DNA of 64,000 nucleotides. It comes from Alkalicoccus daliensis (GTDB taxonomy: Bacteria > Bacillota > Bacilli > Bacillales > Salisediminibacteriaceae). Made by a program: the position numbers and the translations under genes. The DNA lies in contig NZ_FNIL01000003.1 of assembly GCF_900103955.1 (NCBI RefSeq), forward strand, positions 270,130 through 334,129, written 5' to 3'. Position 1 is the stretch's first letter, and the number at the start of each line of letters is the position of its first letter. Shown piece by piece: positions 25,688-33,682 of the stretch. Under the pieces are notes generated by a model. The model saw nothing but the letters and a program-made list of their open reading frames with translations. It searched no databases and was not told the DNA's origin.

Positions 25688-26653
25688 ATGGCAGCATTAA
25701 AACGGAATGATCCGTGTCCCTGCGGCAGCGGCAAAAAATATAAAAAGTGCTGTCTGAAAAAGCTGGAAACAAAATCCCGCTTTGATCAGGCAGAGCTTCG
25801 CGCATTTAACGAGCTGCTCCCAAGGATCTTTGACTACAGCAAACAATATGATGAAGTTTTAAAACCCGCCTATGAGGCAAAAATAGCATCGTTTGAGACC
25901 CTTTCCGTCCCGGACGCCCGGGCATTTTCCCAGCTTCTGTTCCACTGGATGCTGTTCAACTGGAAAGGCGGAGAGAAGCAGGCGATTCTGGATGACTATC
26001 TGGAGGAACACCGTGATAATTACACAAAGAATTTCGCAGAGTTTCTTGATAACTGGAAAGGGATTGAACCGCGCTTATTTTACGTCGTGCATTCCGACAG
26101 TGACTACCTTGCTTTAAAGGATATGTGGTCGGAAAAATCGCAGACGATCCAGAAGACCCCGGTCGCAGATACGATCGGCGCGGAGCAGTATGTGATCGGC
26201 TACTTATATCATACCCCGGACGGACCTGCGCTCGGCAGTGACGCGATTGAGCTTCCTCCGAAGCTTGGGGAAGCGTTCCAGAAAGCGTGCAAAACAGCTT
26301 CCGTGAAAAAGCAGAAGCATTTCACGAAGCACTTTGACCAGGTGCTGCAGCTGCTTGCCGTCTTAATCGAGCATGGCGCTGCACTCAAGCAGGAAAAGGA
26401 ATACGAGGAGATTCTGGAAAAACTGGATCTTGATTCGAAAAATTCCCACGCGGCAGCGGCAGTAGTGCTGAGAAAATTCCTTGCTGCAAACGAACCGCGG
26501 ATTACGAAAACCGAAGCGTTCGCTGCAACACTCGAATACTGGGCAGGCCAGACGCTTTCTCACGAAGAGCCCCGCTCCCAGCGCGGACTCGCGAAAAAGT
26601 ACGGCGTATCCCCAAGCACGATTGCAGCAAAGTACAAACAGCTGACAGCATAG
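25688..26653 (+). CDS. SEC-C metal-binding motif protein
   Basis: A protein of 321 residues. The start at 25688 follows AGAGGTGG. The N-terminal MAALKRNDPCPCGSGKKYKKCC is the SEC-C zinc-binding motif found at the end of SecA and in many small proteins. The rest is helical, with FSQLLFHWMLFNW and ending RGLAKKYGVSPSTIAAKYKQL, a helix-turn-helix-like C-terminus. SEC-C proteins often bind RNA- or ribosome-associated partners; the exact role is unknown. A clear terminator follows. Confidence 0.8.
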   Translation: MAALKRNDPCPCGSGKKYKKCCLKKLETKSRFDQAELRAFNELLPRIFDYSKQYDEVLKPAYEAKIASFETLSVPDARAFSQLLFHWMLFNWKGGEKQAILDDYLEEHRDNYTKNFAEFLDNWKGIEPRLFYVVHSDSDYLALKDMWSEKSQTIQKTPVADTIGAEQYVIGYLYHTPDGPALGSDAIELPPKLGEAFQKACKTASVKKQKHFTKHFDQVLQLLAVLIEHGAALKQEKEYEEILEKLDLDSKNSHAAAAVVLRKFLAANEPRITKTEAFAATLEYWAGQTLSHEEPRSQRGLAKKYGVSPSTIAAKYKQLTA

Positions 26654-26664
26654 CTGGAATTACG

Positions 26665-26703
26665 AGAGGACTGATGACGACATTCGTTATCGGTTCTCTT
26701 TTT
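26665..26703 (+). terminator. Rho-independent terminator after the SEC-C gene
   Basis: AGAGGACTGATGACG pairs with CGTTATCGGTTCTCT (two G-T pairs), followed by TTTTT. Confidence 0.75.
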
Positions 26704-26856
26704 GTTTCCGCAGCAGGCGCTTTTTACACCCTGCACTCCCTCCTGCTGCCCCTGCCATATCGTTCATCATTGTATTTTTCATCAAAAAAACAGCCTGCAA
26801 AAGAGGAACAGCTCCCCGCTTTTTACAGACTGTCGAAACATTCCTTATGTAATGAG

Positions 26857-26881
26857 AAAAAGAGAGGAAAAACTCCTCTCT
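26857..26881 (-). terminator. Terminator of the LysM hydrolase gene
   Basis: Minus-strand AGAGAGGA/TCCTCTCT stem with a 5-base loop, followed by TTTTTCTC, just after the stop. Confidence 0.75.
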
Positions 26882-26892
26882 TCTCTGACATA

Positions 26893-27549
26893 TTACTGTT
26901 TAAATGTGTGCTGGCCGATCACTGTTTCTGTCGCAAGCGTATCGAGCCATCTGTTTGTTGCGATGTGTGGATTGTAGAAGAACAGGGCATTTCCTGCATA
27001 GGAACTTCCGCCAAGTGCTTCTTCTACTGCCTGTGCAGATTGACTTGTTGCTGCATTATTGATGGAACCGTTTCTGACAGGATCGAACTGTCCCGGCTGA
27101 TGAATCACAGCGCTGACAGAGTTAGGAAACTCTCCTGCTTCCACGCGGTTCAGTACAACTTCTGCCACTGCTACTTTTCCGCTGTAAGGCTCTCCCTGTG
27201 CTTCTGCAGTAACAAGGCGTTCAAGCATTGCCTGTTCAGAAGCAGTGATGTCCACGCTGGAAGAAGTATCTGCAGCGCTGCTGCTTTCTGAGGAAGTATC
27301 AGTTTCATTACTGCTGCTTTCGCTGCTTCCGCTGTTACCATCCGTATTGATCTGCTCGCCGATGCTGATCACTGCAGGATCATTTATCTGTGGGTTAAGT
27401 GCGACAAGCTCATCGAGTGACATATTGTTCTGGCTTGCAATATTATACATTGTATCTCCGCTCTTTACCGTATGCGCTGAAACACTTGTAGCAAATAACA
27501 TAGAAGCACCGATCGTTAATGCAGTAACTCCCGTTAGTAATTTTTTCAT
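26893..27549 (-). CDS. Secreted LysM cell-wall hydrolase (SleB-like)
   Basis: A protein of 218 residues. A signal peptide MKKLLTGVTALTIGASMLFATSVSA is followed by one LysM domain (HTVKSGDTMYNIASQNNMS...LVALN..I.DPAVISIGEQI, about 25-70) that binds peptidoglycan. A Ser-rich linker spans about 72-100. The catalytic domain (about 100-218) has the Hydrolase_2 pattern of spore cortex-lytic SleB: LERLVTAEAQGEPYSGKVAVAEVVLNRV, QPGQFDPVRNG, YAGNALFFYNP. The Glu in TAEAQGEP is the likely lytic transglycosylase residue. It hydrolyses the cell-wall glycan. The ATG at 27549 follows AGGAG. A 600-base leader with a hairpin precedes it, so transcript control is likely. Confidence 0.9.
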   Translation of the reverse strand: MKKLLTGVTALTIGASMLFATSVSAHTVKSGDTMYNIASQNNMSLDELVALNPQINDPAVISIGEQINTDGNSGSSESSSNETDTSSESSSAADTSSSVDITASEQAMLERLVTAEAQGEPYSGKVAVAEVVLNRVEAGEFPNSVSAVIHQPGQFDPVRNGSINNAATSQSAQAVEEALGGSSYAGNALFFYNPHIATNRWLDTLATETVIGQHTFKQ

Positions 27550-28167
27550 AATGTGAAACACTCCTAGCTGAAAAATATTTGAAGAACATCTGAACGGCGG
27601 GCTTTTCTTAAATACTGAGCCGCGTTCGCTGTGACCTGTTCTTCATTCCAACGCACAGTCTGTCACAGGTGAAGAATCCATGTCAAACTGCTTTCGATAA
27701 TATGCGGTGTGTTCTTACATATTGAAAAACTTCTGTAACATTCACTTATTTTCTATAAATCAAGTGAACTATGTTTAGGAATTTTCACTTCTCCTGCCAT
27801 CTCAAAAAACTGCAAAGCCTGTATTACAGGAGACGCAGCTGCCGGGGGAATTTAGTATCCGGCCGATTCTCTTTTCTTTTCTGGCCAGAAAGGATGCGAA
27901 AATCCTGGAATTCTTTGGGACACACCGAATTTTTTGCGTAAAGTTCTCTCCCGTGAATGGCAGGCATGACAAAATGCTGCAGTACACTCACAGCAGGCAC
28001 TTTCGCAGCTTCTGCAAGATTCTTTGCAGGATTCTTTGCCCCTGATTGTTACAGCGAAGTTAAAAACACATTTCAAGCAGAAAAAATGGTTTATTAACCT
28101 GATTTTCAGCAGATAATAGTTTACTTTTTCTTTGGAAAAGGCAGATAAATGACAGGAGGGAAATCAT
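27550..28167 (-). promoter_or_regulatory. Long leader of the LysM hydrolase gene with terminator-like hairpins
   Basis: About 600 bases separate the divergent hydrolase and toprim genes. On the minus strand GCCGG...CCGGC forms a hairpin (27841-27863). A second hairpin, CTGC...CCTGT/ACAGG...GCAG followed by TTTTTT, sits at 27804-27838 and looks like a terminator inside the leader. A perfect inverted repeat TTCACTT (27741-27747)/AAGTGAA (27762-27768) lies further down. No known riboswitch class is recognised. The c-di-AMP type often precedes such genes, but its conserved GGGGGACCC and CAGCTAAC blocks are not seen. Confidence 0.45.
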
Positions 28168-28494
28168 ATGATAGAAAAAGTGATCATCGTAGAAGGGAAA
28201 AATGACCGTGCCCGCATGCGGCAGGTGCTCGATGAACCGGTGGAAATCATCTGCACACACGGGACGCTCAGTGTGGAAAAGCTGGAGCGGTTTATTTATC
28301 CGGTGGAGGATCTGGATGTGTTCATTCTTGTCGACGAGGATGATGCCGGCATAAAACTGCGCAGACAATTAATGCACGAGCTTCCAAATGCCGTCCACCT
28401 GTACATTGAAAAAGAATTCCGCCAGGTGGAAACGACACCGCTGCATTACCTGCAGGATCTGCTCGGAGAGTATTTTGCGGTAAAAAATTATTAA
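28168..28494 (+). CDS. yusF: Toprim-domain protein, YusF-like
   Basis: A small protein of 108 residues consisting of a toprim fold: IIVEGKNDRARMRQVL (the catalytic Glu-Gly), then VFILVDEDDAG (the DxD pair), and EKEFRQVETTPLHYL. Toprim domains occur in topoisomerases, primases and RNase M5. B. subtilis YusF is a standalone toprim protein of unknown substrate. The ATG at 28168 follows ACAGGAGGG. It is divergent from the LysM hydrolase, and the next gene on the other strand is convergent. Confidence 0.8.
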   Translation: MIEKVIIVEGKNDRARMRQVLDEPVEIICTHGTLSVEKLERFIYPVEDLDVFILVDEDDAGIKLRRQLMHELPNAVHLYIEKEFRQVETTPLHYLQDLLGEYFAVKNY

Positions 28495-28526
28495 AAGAAG
28501 CAGCTTTGCCTTTCTGCACAGAAAAG

Positions 28527-29549
28527 CTAATCACTTTTTTCAATCATTTTAATGATGAAAGGCAGTGACAGGAAAATAGCAATCACTCTTAAAATCTGCA
28601 GGCTTGCGACCAGGGTCGGTGCCAGTCCTAGTGCAAACGCAGTCGCAGACATCTCGGCCGCTCCTGCAGGCACGATACTCAGCAGGCTGACCACATAGGA
28701 GGCGCCGGAAAGCACGTGAAACACATACGCCAGCAGAAACCCGAGCACCAGAAACAGAAAAATAATACGTGCGCTGATAAAACCAACCTGCTTTAACCGC
28801 AAAAAGGTTTTCCGGTCAAAACGGACGCCTACCATGACCCCGATCAGCGCCTGGCCGATTCCTCCTATATAGCTCGGCACTTCCTCGATATCAAATACAA
28901 ATTCCCCGAGAAAGAATCCGAGCAGGATCGCATATAAAAGTGCCCCGGCCGGAATCTTCCATCTGCTGTTTAAAAAAGAGGCAGCTGCAATGACCAGAAC
29001 AAAAATCACAAAATGCTCGACGGTAAATATGCTGCTTTCCTCCGGCAGCTCAAATGTGTCTCCGGGAGACCATACTCCGGCAATTAAAGGAATGAGCAGT
29101 ACAAAAAAGGTGATTCTCGCGGTATGAAAAGCGGCTACAATCCGGCTGTCGGCACCGTAGTCTCCGCTCACGCTGATAATCTCTGAAGCTCCGCCGGGAA
29201 TGCAGCAGAACAATGCCGTGCGTTTATCAAGCATCGGCGCCCTCTTAAACAGGAGCCAGCCGAGACAAAAGCTGCCTGCAAACGTCAGCAGAAGGCTGAT
29301 AAATAACGGAACAAAATAAGTGCCCAGGACACCGAACAGCTCCCGTTCCATTAAGATGCCGATATTCGCCCCGACGAGCGTTAAGGCAAGCTTGAAGGGT
29401 ACTCCGTCATACGTTACGTCCGACCGGGAGAGCCCGTACAAAATACCAAACAATAGCGCGCCGAGCAGCCATCCCGCCGGTATATTTATATAATCAAACA
29501 TAAACCCTGCAGTCAGCCCGAAGATCAATACGGTGAAAGCCCGGATCAT
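28527..29549 (-). CDS. AbrB-duplication membrane protein (COG3180 type)
   Basis: A protein of 340 residues with about ten membrane helices, split into two similar halves. Each half contains AGWLLGALLFGILYGL or an equivalent, and GIGQALIGVMVGV is seen in the second half. This is the AbrB-duplication family, a predicted transporter or regulator and not related to the DNA-binding AbrB. The gene is 68 bases downstream of tctA and on the same strand, so it is probably part of the tricarboxylate operon. Related pairs are common in other bacteria. The start follows GGAG. The function is unproven; an efflux or uptake role for organic acids fits the context. Confidence 0.8.
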   Translation of the reverse strand: MIRAFTVLIFGLTAGFMFDYINIPAGWLLGALLFGILYGLSRSDVTYDGVPFKLALTLVGANIGILMERELFGVLGTYFVPLFISLLLTFAGSFCLGWLLFKRAPMLDKRTALFCCIPGGASEIISVSGDYGADSRIVAAFHTARITFFVLLIPLIAGVWSPGDTFELPEESSIFTVEHFVIFVLVIAAASFLNSRWKIPAGALLYAILLGFFLGEFVFDIEEVPSYIGGIGQALIGVMVGVRFDRKTFLRLKQVGFISARIIFLFLVLGFLLAYVFHVLSGASYVVSLLSIVPAGAAEMSATAFALGLAPTLVASLQILRVIAIFLSLPFIIKMIEKSD

Positions 29550-29617
29550 ATGTATCGACTCCGTTCTTTAAGTGAAATCCGTTTCGTTACGTTTTAAAAG
29601 ATTTTCTGCTCACAGCG

Positions 29618-31105
29618 CTATTTTTTCTTTACCCACTTTATCAATCTGATGAATAAAGGAAGCAGTAAAGAAACAGCTGCTAATATTAACAGAGTGAAAG
29701 AAATCGGCTTATCAATAAAGATCATCCAGTCCCCCTGGGAAATCTGCAGAGAACGCCTCATATTTTCCTCCATAATCGCTCCGAGAATCATTGCTAAAAT
29801 AAGCGGAGCGGCTGGAAACCCGTACATTCTCATTGCAAAACCAATTAAACCAAATATCAGTACAAGCATCAAATCAAATGGATTAAAACTCAATCCATAT
29901 ACCCCAATCATACAGAAAACAACGATAAGGGATAACAGCATGGCCCGCGGTGTATTAAGAATTTTTGATATGAGCGGAATAAGAGGGAGATTTAAAAGCA
30001 ATAAAATAATATTGCCGATATACATACTCGCTACTACGCCCCAGAATACATCAGGTCTGTCTTCGAGCATTAATGGTCCCGGGGTAACCCCCATCACCAG
30101 CAGTGCGCCCAGCAGAACAGCGGTAGTACCTGATCCCGGCACCCCCAGAGTCAGCAGCGGCACGAAGGAACCGCCACTCGCTGCGTTGTTTGCAGCTTCC
30201 GGAGCTGCCACTCCTTTGATATTTCCTTTTCCAAAAGTGTCTCCGTCTTTCGCGATTCTTTTCTCCATAGAGTATCCAAGAAAAGATCCAATGGTTGCGC
30301 CCGCCCCTGGCAGCACGCCTGTAAAAAAGCCCAAGACAGAACTCCGGCCGATCGGCGGTGCAATGGCTCTTACTTCCTGGCGTGTAAGTTTAAGCGATCC
30401 CAGCGGATTTTGTTTAGAAGCACCTGTTCTGTTCTTAAGGAGAACAAATACTTCTCCCAGGGCAAAGATTCCCAAAGCCACTATCAGGAAATCTACCCCG
30501 TCCAGCAGGTTGATGTTTCCAAATGTATACCTTGCCGTACCTGTCTGCAGATCCATTCCCATTAAAGAAACCATCACGCCAAAAACGGCCGCAATCAAAC
30601 CTTTGATAAGAGATTTTTCAGATAAGCTGACGACGGCTGTTAAACCGAATACCATCAGAGCAAAATACTCTGCAGGCCCAAAAGTAACTGCTACGCGCCC
30701 AAGCAGAGGAGCAATTAACATTAAGCCTATGACACTGACAGTTCCGCCGATAAAGGAAGCATATGCAGCAATTGCCAGCGCTTTTCCGGCCTTTCCTTGC
30801 TTTGATAATGGGTAGCCATCAAAAGAAGTGGCCACTGTCCCCGCTACCCCTGGAGCGTTTAACAGAATAGAAGAGGTGGAGCCTCCAAAAATTGCTCCAT
30901 AATAAACCCCTGCCATTAAAATGATCCCTATTGCAGGATCCATTCCATAGGTTACGGGGATCATCAACGCTAATGCACTGATGGGCCCGAGTCCCGGAAG
31001 CATCCCAATCACGGTTCCTGCCAACACTCCAATAAACACGAACATAAGAGCTTCCGGCTGAAGCGCCACTTCAAATCCATATAATAAATTTTCCCAAGCA
31101 TTCAT
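29618..31105 (-). CDS. tctA: Tripartite tricarboxylate transporter, large membrane subunit TctA
   Basis: A protein of 495 residues with about 12 membrane helices, the usual TctA length. TctA forms the transport channel of the TctABC secondary transporter, which imports citrate or related di/tricarboxylates with Na+ or H+. Typical strings are MLPGLGPISALALMIPVTYGM, MAGVYYGAIFGGSTSSILLNAPG, GVLPGAGATIGSFLGYSMEKRI, ASGGSFVPLLTLGVPGSGTTAVLLGALL and PGPLML. The ATG at 31105 follows GAGGTGATGC. tctB lies 18 bases upstream and the AbrB-type gene lies downstream. Confidence 0.95.
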   Translation of the reverse strand: MNAWENLLYGFEVALQPEALMFVFIGVLAGTVIGMLPGLGPISALALMIPVTYGMDPAIGIILMAGVYYGAIFGGSTSSILLNAPGVAGTVATSFDGYPLSKQGKAGKALAIAAYASFIGGTVSVIGLMLIAPLLGRVAVTFGPAEYFALMVFGLTAVVSLSEKSLIKGLIAAVFGVMVSLMGMDLQTGTARYTFGNINLLDGVDFLIVALGIFALGEVFVLLKNRTGASKQNPLGSLKLTRQEVRAIAPPIGRSSVLGFFTGVLPGAGATIGSFLGYSMEKRIAKDGDTFGKGNIKGVAAPEAANNAASGGSFVPLLTLGVPGSGTTAVLLGALLVMGVTPGPLMLEDRPDVFWGVVASMYIGNIILLLLNLPLIPLISKILNTPRAMLLSLIVVFCMIGVYGLSFNPFDLMLVLIFGLIGFAMRMYGFPAAPLILAMILGAIMEENMRRSLQISQGDWMIFIDKPISFTLLILAAVSLLLPLFIRLIKWVKKK

Positions 31106-31123
31106 CGTTGCATCACCTCTTCT

Positions 31124-31618
31124 CTAAGCTGGGAGCAGACCAGGAGGCAGATAAACCCCAAGTCCCCTTGTAAGCAGCACATAAAAACCAATACTGACAA
31201 ATAAAGCTACAATTAAATTAGATACATAATGTTTATAACCGTAAAAACGAGTCATTCCAAAGATAAAAATGAACGTAGTTAATACGAAACCTGCTCTCTC
31301 CAACAGAAAAATATAAGCGCCGATAGCTATAGCAGTTACTACAATCTGTGTATTGGAACGAGCCCAGAAAGGAAGACTTTTTTCTTCTTTTTCCTGCTCG
31401 CTTTCTTCTTTTTCATTTGCTGCATCTTTTTCGAAGAAAAGCCCAATAGATAAGAGCATCATGAAGCTTCCTAATATTTTAGGAAATAAGTCCGAATCAA
31501 CGGGACGGGGAAGAGCATAATCAGGTATTTGAAAAGCAAGAAATAAATAAAAGCAGGAAAATAAAAATAATATGATAGAGATTGTTTGATTTGGCTTCAG
31601 CTTTGATACGTGGTTCAC
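31124..31618 (-). CDS. tctB: Tripartite tricarboxylate transporter, small membrane subunit TctB
   Basis: A protein of 164 residues with four predicted membrane helices and the DUF1468/TctB layout. Two N-terminal helices carry IILFLFSCFYLFLAFQIP and a charged loop. A pair of C-terminal helices carry VVTAIAIGAYIFLLERAGFVLTTFIFIFGM and LIVALFVSIGFYVLLTRGLGVYLPPG. The start is probably the second GTG (31618), because the first one overlaps the AGGAGG ribosome binding site. A strong hairpin precedes it (31645-31691), which may reduce tctBA expression relative to tctC. Confidence 0.9.
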   Translation of the reverse strand: MNHVSKLKPNQTISIILFLFSCFYLFLAFQIPDYALPRPVDSDLFPKILGSFMMLLSIGLFFEKDAANEKEESEQEKEEKSLPFWARSNTQIVVTAIAIGAYIFLLERAGFVLTTFIFIFGMTRFYGYKHYVSNLIVALFVSIGFYVLLTRGLGVYLPPGLLPA

Positions 31619-31644
31619 CTGGTTCACCTCCTATATGTATTAAC

Positions 31645-31691
31645 GAAAGAAAAGGATCGCTGAAAGAAATATTCAAGCATCCTTTTCTTTC
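31645..31691 (-). terminator. Intra-operon hairpin between tctC and tctB (attenuator)
   Basis: A perfect 13-pair stem (GAAAGAAAAGGAT/ATCCTTTTCTTTC) around a loop of about 21 bases, placed after the tctC stop and before the tctB start. T-richness flanks both sides. It would let part of the transcripts stop after tctC. Confidence 0.7.
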
Positions 31692-31706
31692 ATTTTTCTG
31701 CTTAAA

Positions 31707-32840
31707 TTAATCAATCAATCCCACTTCGGATAGTACATTTTCAAAAAGATCAAACTGATCATCCAGGAATTCTTCAAATTCTTCACTTGACTGATAGTTA
31801 TCAATCCATCCTAATTCCTCTGTCTGTTCCTGCCAGGATTCTGTTTCAAGCATTTCTGCATACATTTCTTCATAGTATGCTACTGCTTCTTCCGGCATGT
31901 TCGGCGGCCCCATTATTCCTCTCCAAATATCAAACGTATAGTCAATGCCCTGATCAATAAAGGTCTGTCCGCCTGCTTCTTCCAGAGACTCAATTGGCTC
32001 TTCCGAAGAATAAGCGATTGGCCGGAGCTCTCCTGAATCGACTTGTCCCGTAGATTCACCAACTCCTGTAACTACTACATCCACATGTCCCCCGAGAAGG
32101 TTTGTCATAGCTTCTCCGCCGCCGGAGAACGGAACATAGTTAACTCCACTGGCATCTAATCCATATTCTGCTGCAGCCCCGGCGATGGAAATGTGGTCCA
32201 TGCTGCCGGCAGCTGACCCGCCACCGATAGAGATAGAACCTGGATCCTCTTCAATTGCTTCAAATACATCGTTAATGGATTCAAATTCAGAATCAGGCTG
32301 CACAAGCACGATGGAATAATCAGTAATTAAATTCGCCACTGGTGTAAAATCTGTATGATCATATTCAGATGTTTCTGTTAAAGGAACCAATATAATAGGA
32401 GGACTCGCAGCGAATAACGGCTGTGCTTCCCCATCATGTGAAGCTACTTCCGCCCATCCGATAGCGCCCCCGCTTCCTGGAATGTTTTGAGGAGCGAAAT
32501 TAACAGGAGCCAGTTCTTCTTCATCGATGACCCGCGCAGTCGTTCGAATAAGTGTATCCCATCCGCCCCCTGCATCTGCTGGAGCAATATACTCTACATC
32601 ATTTTCCGGTTCCCACTCACCAGCTGCCTGAGAATCGTTATTCTCTCCATTTTCTTCATTCCCATTATTCTCCATGTTTTCGCTTTCCTCATTCGTGTTC
32701 TCTTCTGTGTTTCCGGCAGTTGCCTCTGTCTCATTGCTGTTATTCGGTTCTTCCGGCGGATCTCCACATGCAGAAAGCATAAGTAAAGTAGCTGCTGAAA
32801 TTCCTGCTGTCCTTGTAAAGCGCTTACATTTTTGATTCAT
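31707..32840 (-). CDS. tctC: Tripartite tricarboxylate transporter, substrate-binding lipoprotein TctC
   Basis: A lipoprotein of 377 residues. Signal peptide with LMLSACG, anchored at Cys about 25, followed by a long Asn/Glu-rich linker (about 28-78). The body is a TctC/Bug fold: VEYIAPADAGGGWDTLIRTTARV (the substrate phosphate/carboxylate loop), NIPGSGGAIGWAEVA, FTPVANLI, SISIGGGSAAGSMDHI, YVPFSGGGEAMTNLLGGHVDVVVTGVGE and IWRGIMGPPNMPEEAV. It captures a carboxylate outside the membrane and delivers it to TctAB. It has the strong RBS GGGAGG. ATATTGT repeats at 32914-32951 upstream look like the control site. Confidence 0.95.
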   Translation of the reverse strand: MNQKCKRFTRTAGISAATLLMLSACGDPPEEPNNSNETEATAGNTEENTNEESENMENNGNEENGENNDSQAAGEWEPENDVEYIAPADAGGGWDTLIRTTARVIDEEELAPVNFAPQNIPGSGGAIGWAEVASHDGEAQPLFAASPPIILVPLTETSEYDHTDFTPVANLITDYSIVLVQPDSEFESINDVFEAIEEDPGSISIGGGSAAGSMDHISIAGAAAEYGLDASGVNYVPFSGGGEAMTNLLGGHVDVVVTGVGESTGQVDSGELRPIAYSSEEPIESLEEAGGQTFIDQGIDYTFDIWRGIMGPPNMPEEAVAYYEEMYAEMLETESWQEQTEELGWIDNYQSSEEFEEFLDDQFDLFENVLSEVGLID

Positions 32841-32913
32841 AAAAAAACCTCCCTGAATTTATCTTTTGATGTTTTCGTCTTCACATCATAATAGATAATT
32901 CAGAGAGGAATAA

Positions 32914-32951
32914 ATATTGTCTGCATAATTTGTATATTGTTCATATTGTTC
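32914..32951 (-). promoter_or_regulatory. Candidate operator of tctC: three ATATTGT repeats
   Basis: ATATTGTTC occurs twice in tandem (32934-32942, 32943-32951), and ATATTGTC lies 20 bases further (32914-32921), between the response regulator gene and tctC. The direct-repeat spacing fits binding of a response regulator such as CitT. Confidence 0.5.
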
Positions 32952-32967
32952 ACGACAAAACAAAAAA

Positions 32968-33654
32968 TTATTGGAAAAAATATCTTCTTTCCGGCCGGCC
33001 TACTTCGCCATAAATTAATTCCGCTTTTGCTTCCCCTGCTGTAACAGCAAATTCCAAATATCGACGGGCAGTAGAACGGCTTGTTCCTGTACTGTCTGCA
33101 CAGGACACAGCCGTCACCCCCTCTGAAAGATGCTCTTTTAAACATTGGTGCACCTTTTCCAGCGTGATCGGGTCTATTCCTTTGGGAAGCTCTTTAAATA
33201 CTTTGGAAGGAGCAGGCGCGGCTTCACCGCTGCGTAACTCGTCTAATTCTTTTTGAGAAATACTTTCTTTCTGAGACAGTGCCTGTCTTTCTCTGTGAAA
33301 TCGATGAAGCATGCTGTGCACTCTTTCTTTTTTAACAGGTTTCATTATGTAGTCGAAAATACCTGCGCGTAATGCTTCCTGGATAGTGGATGTTTCTTTT
33401 GCTGCGGTTATCATAATAATCTGTATGGAAGGATAATTTTTTCTGAAAAACCAAAGCAGCTCCAGCCCTGTCACGTCCGGTATATAAATATCAAGTAAAA
33501 TTATATCCGGCAGCGTGGAAGATGCAATAAAAGATTTTGCTTCCTCTCCACTTTTCGCTATGTGCACTGGTTCAAAGCCGGGCATTTCCGAGACAAAAGC
33601 TTTGTTAATTTCGGCTATATGAAAATCATCTTCTACAATAAGCACTTGATACAT
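32968..33654 (-). CDS. CitB/DcuR-type response regulator (CitT-like)
   Basis: A protein of 228 residues. Receiver domain (about 1-120): VLIVEDDFHIAE with the acidic pair, DIILLDIYIPDVTGLELL with the phosphorylated Asp, IIMITAAKE, and FDYIMKPVKKER with the conserved Lys. A C-terminal helix-turn-helix of the CitB type follows (LEKVHQCLKEHLSEGVTAVSCADSTGTSRSTARRYLEFAV). The ATG at 33654 follows AAGGAAAG. It pairs with the sensor kinase directly upstream (33683-35335) and precedes tctC, so it probably switches on the transporter when a carboxylate is present. Start choice removes a spurious upstream extension. Confidence 0.9.
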   Translation of the reverse strand: MYQVLIVEDDFHIAEINKAFVSEMPGFEPVHIAKSGEEAKSFIASSTLPDIILLDIYIPDVTGLELLWFFRKNYPSIQIIMITAAKETSTIQEALRAGIFDYIMKPVKKERVHSMLHRFHRERQALSQKESISQKELDELRSGEAAPAPSKVFKELPKGIDPITLEKVHQCLKEHLSEGVTAVSCADSTGTSRSTARRYLEFAVTAGEAKAELIYGEVGRPERRYFFQ

Positions 33655-33682
33655 GGCTGCACTTTCCTTTCGTTTAAGGTTT

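Noticed and set aside
27550..28167. c-di-AMP (ydaO) riboswitch before the LysM hydrolase
   Set aside because: Position would fit, but the conserved GGGGGACCC, GGGTGAATC and CAGCTAAC blocks are not there in the right order.
28060..28543. Two minus-strand frames over the toprim gene
   Set aside because: They are antisense shadows. The toprim reading on the plus strand has EGKND and DEDDAG motifs and a strong RBS.
29649..30815. Open frame of 388 codons on the plus strand
   Set aside because: Antisense to tctA, with low-complexity Pro/Ser/Ile composition typical of a shadow frame.
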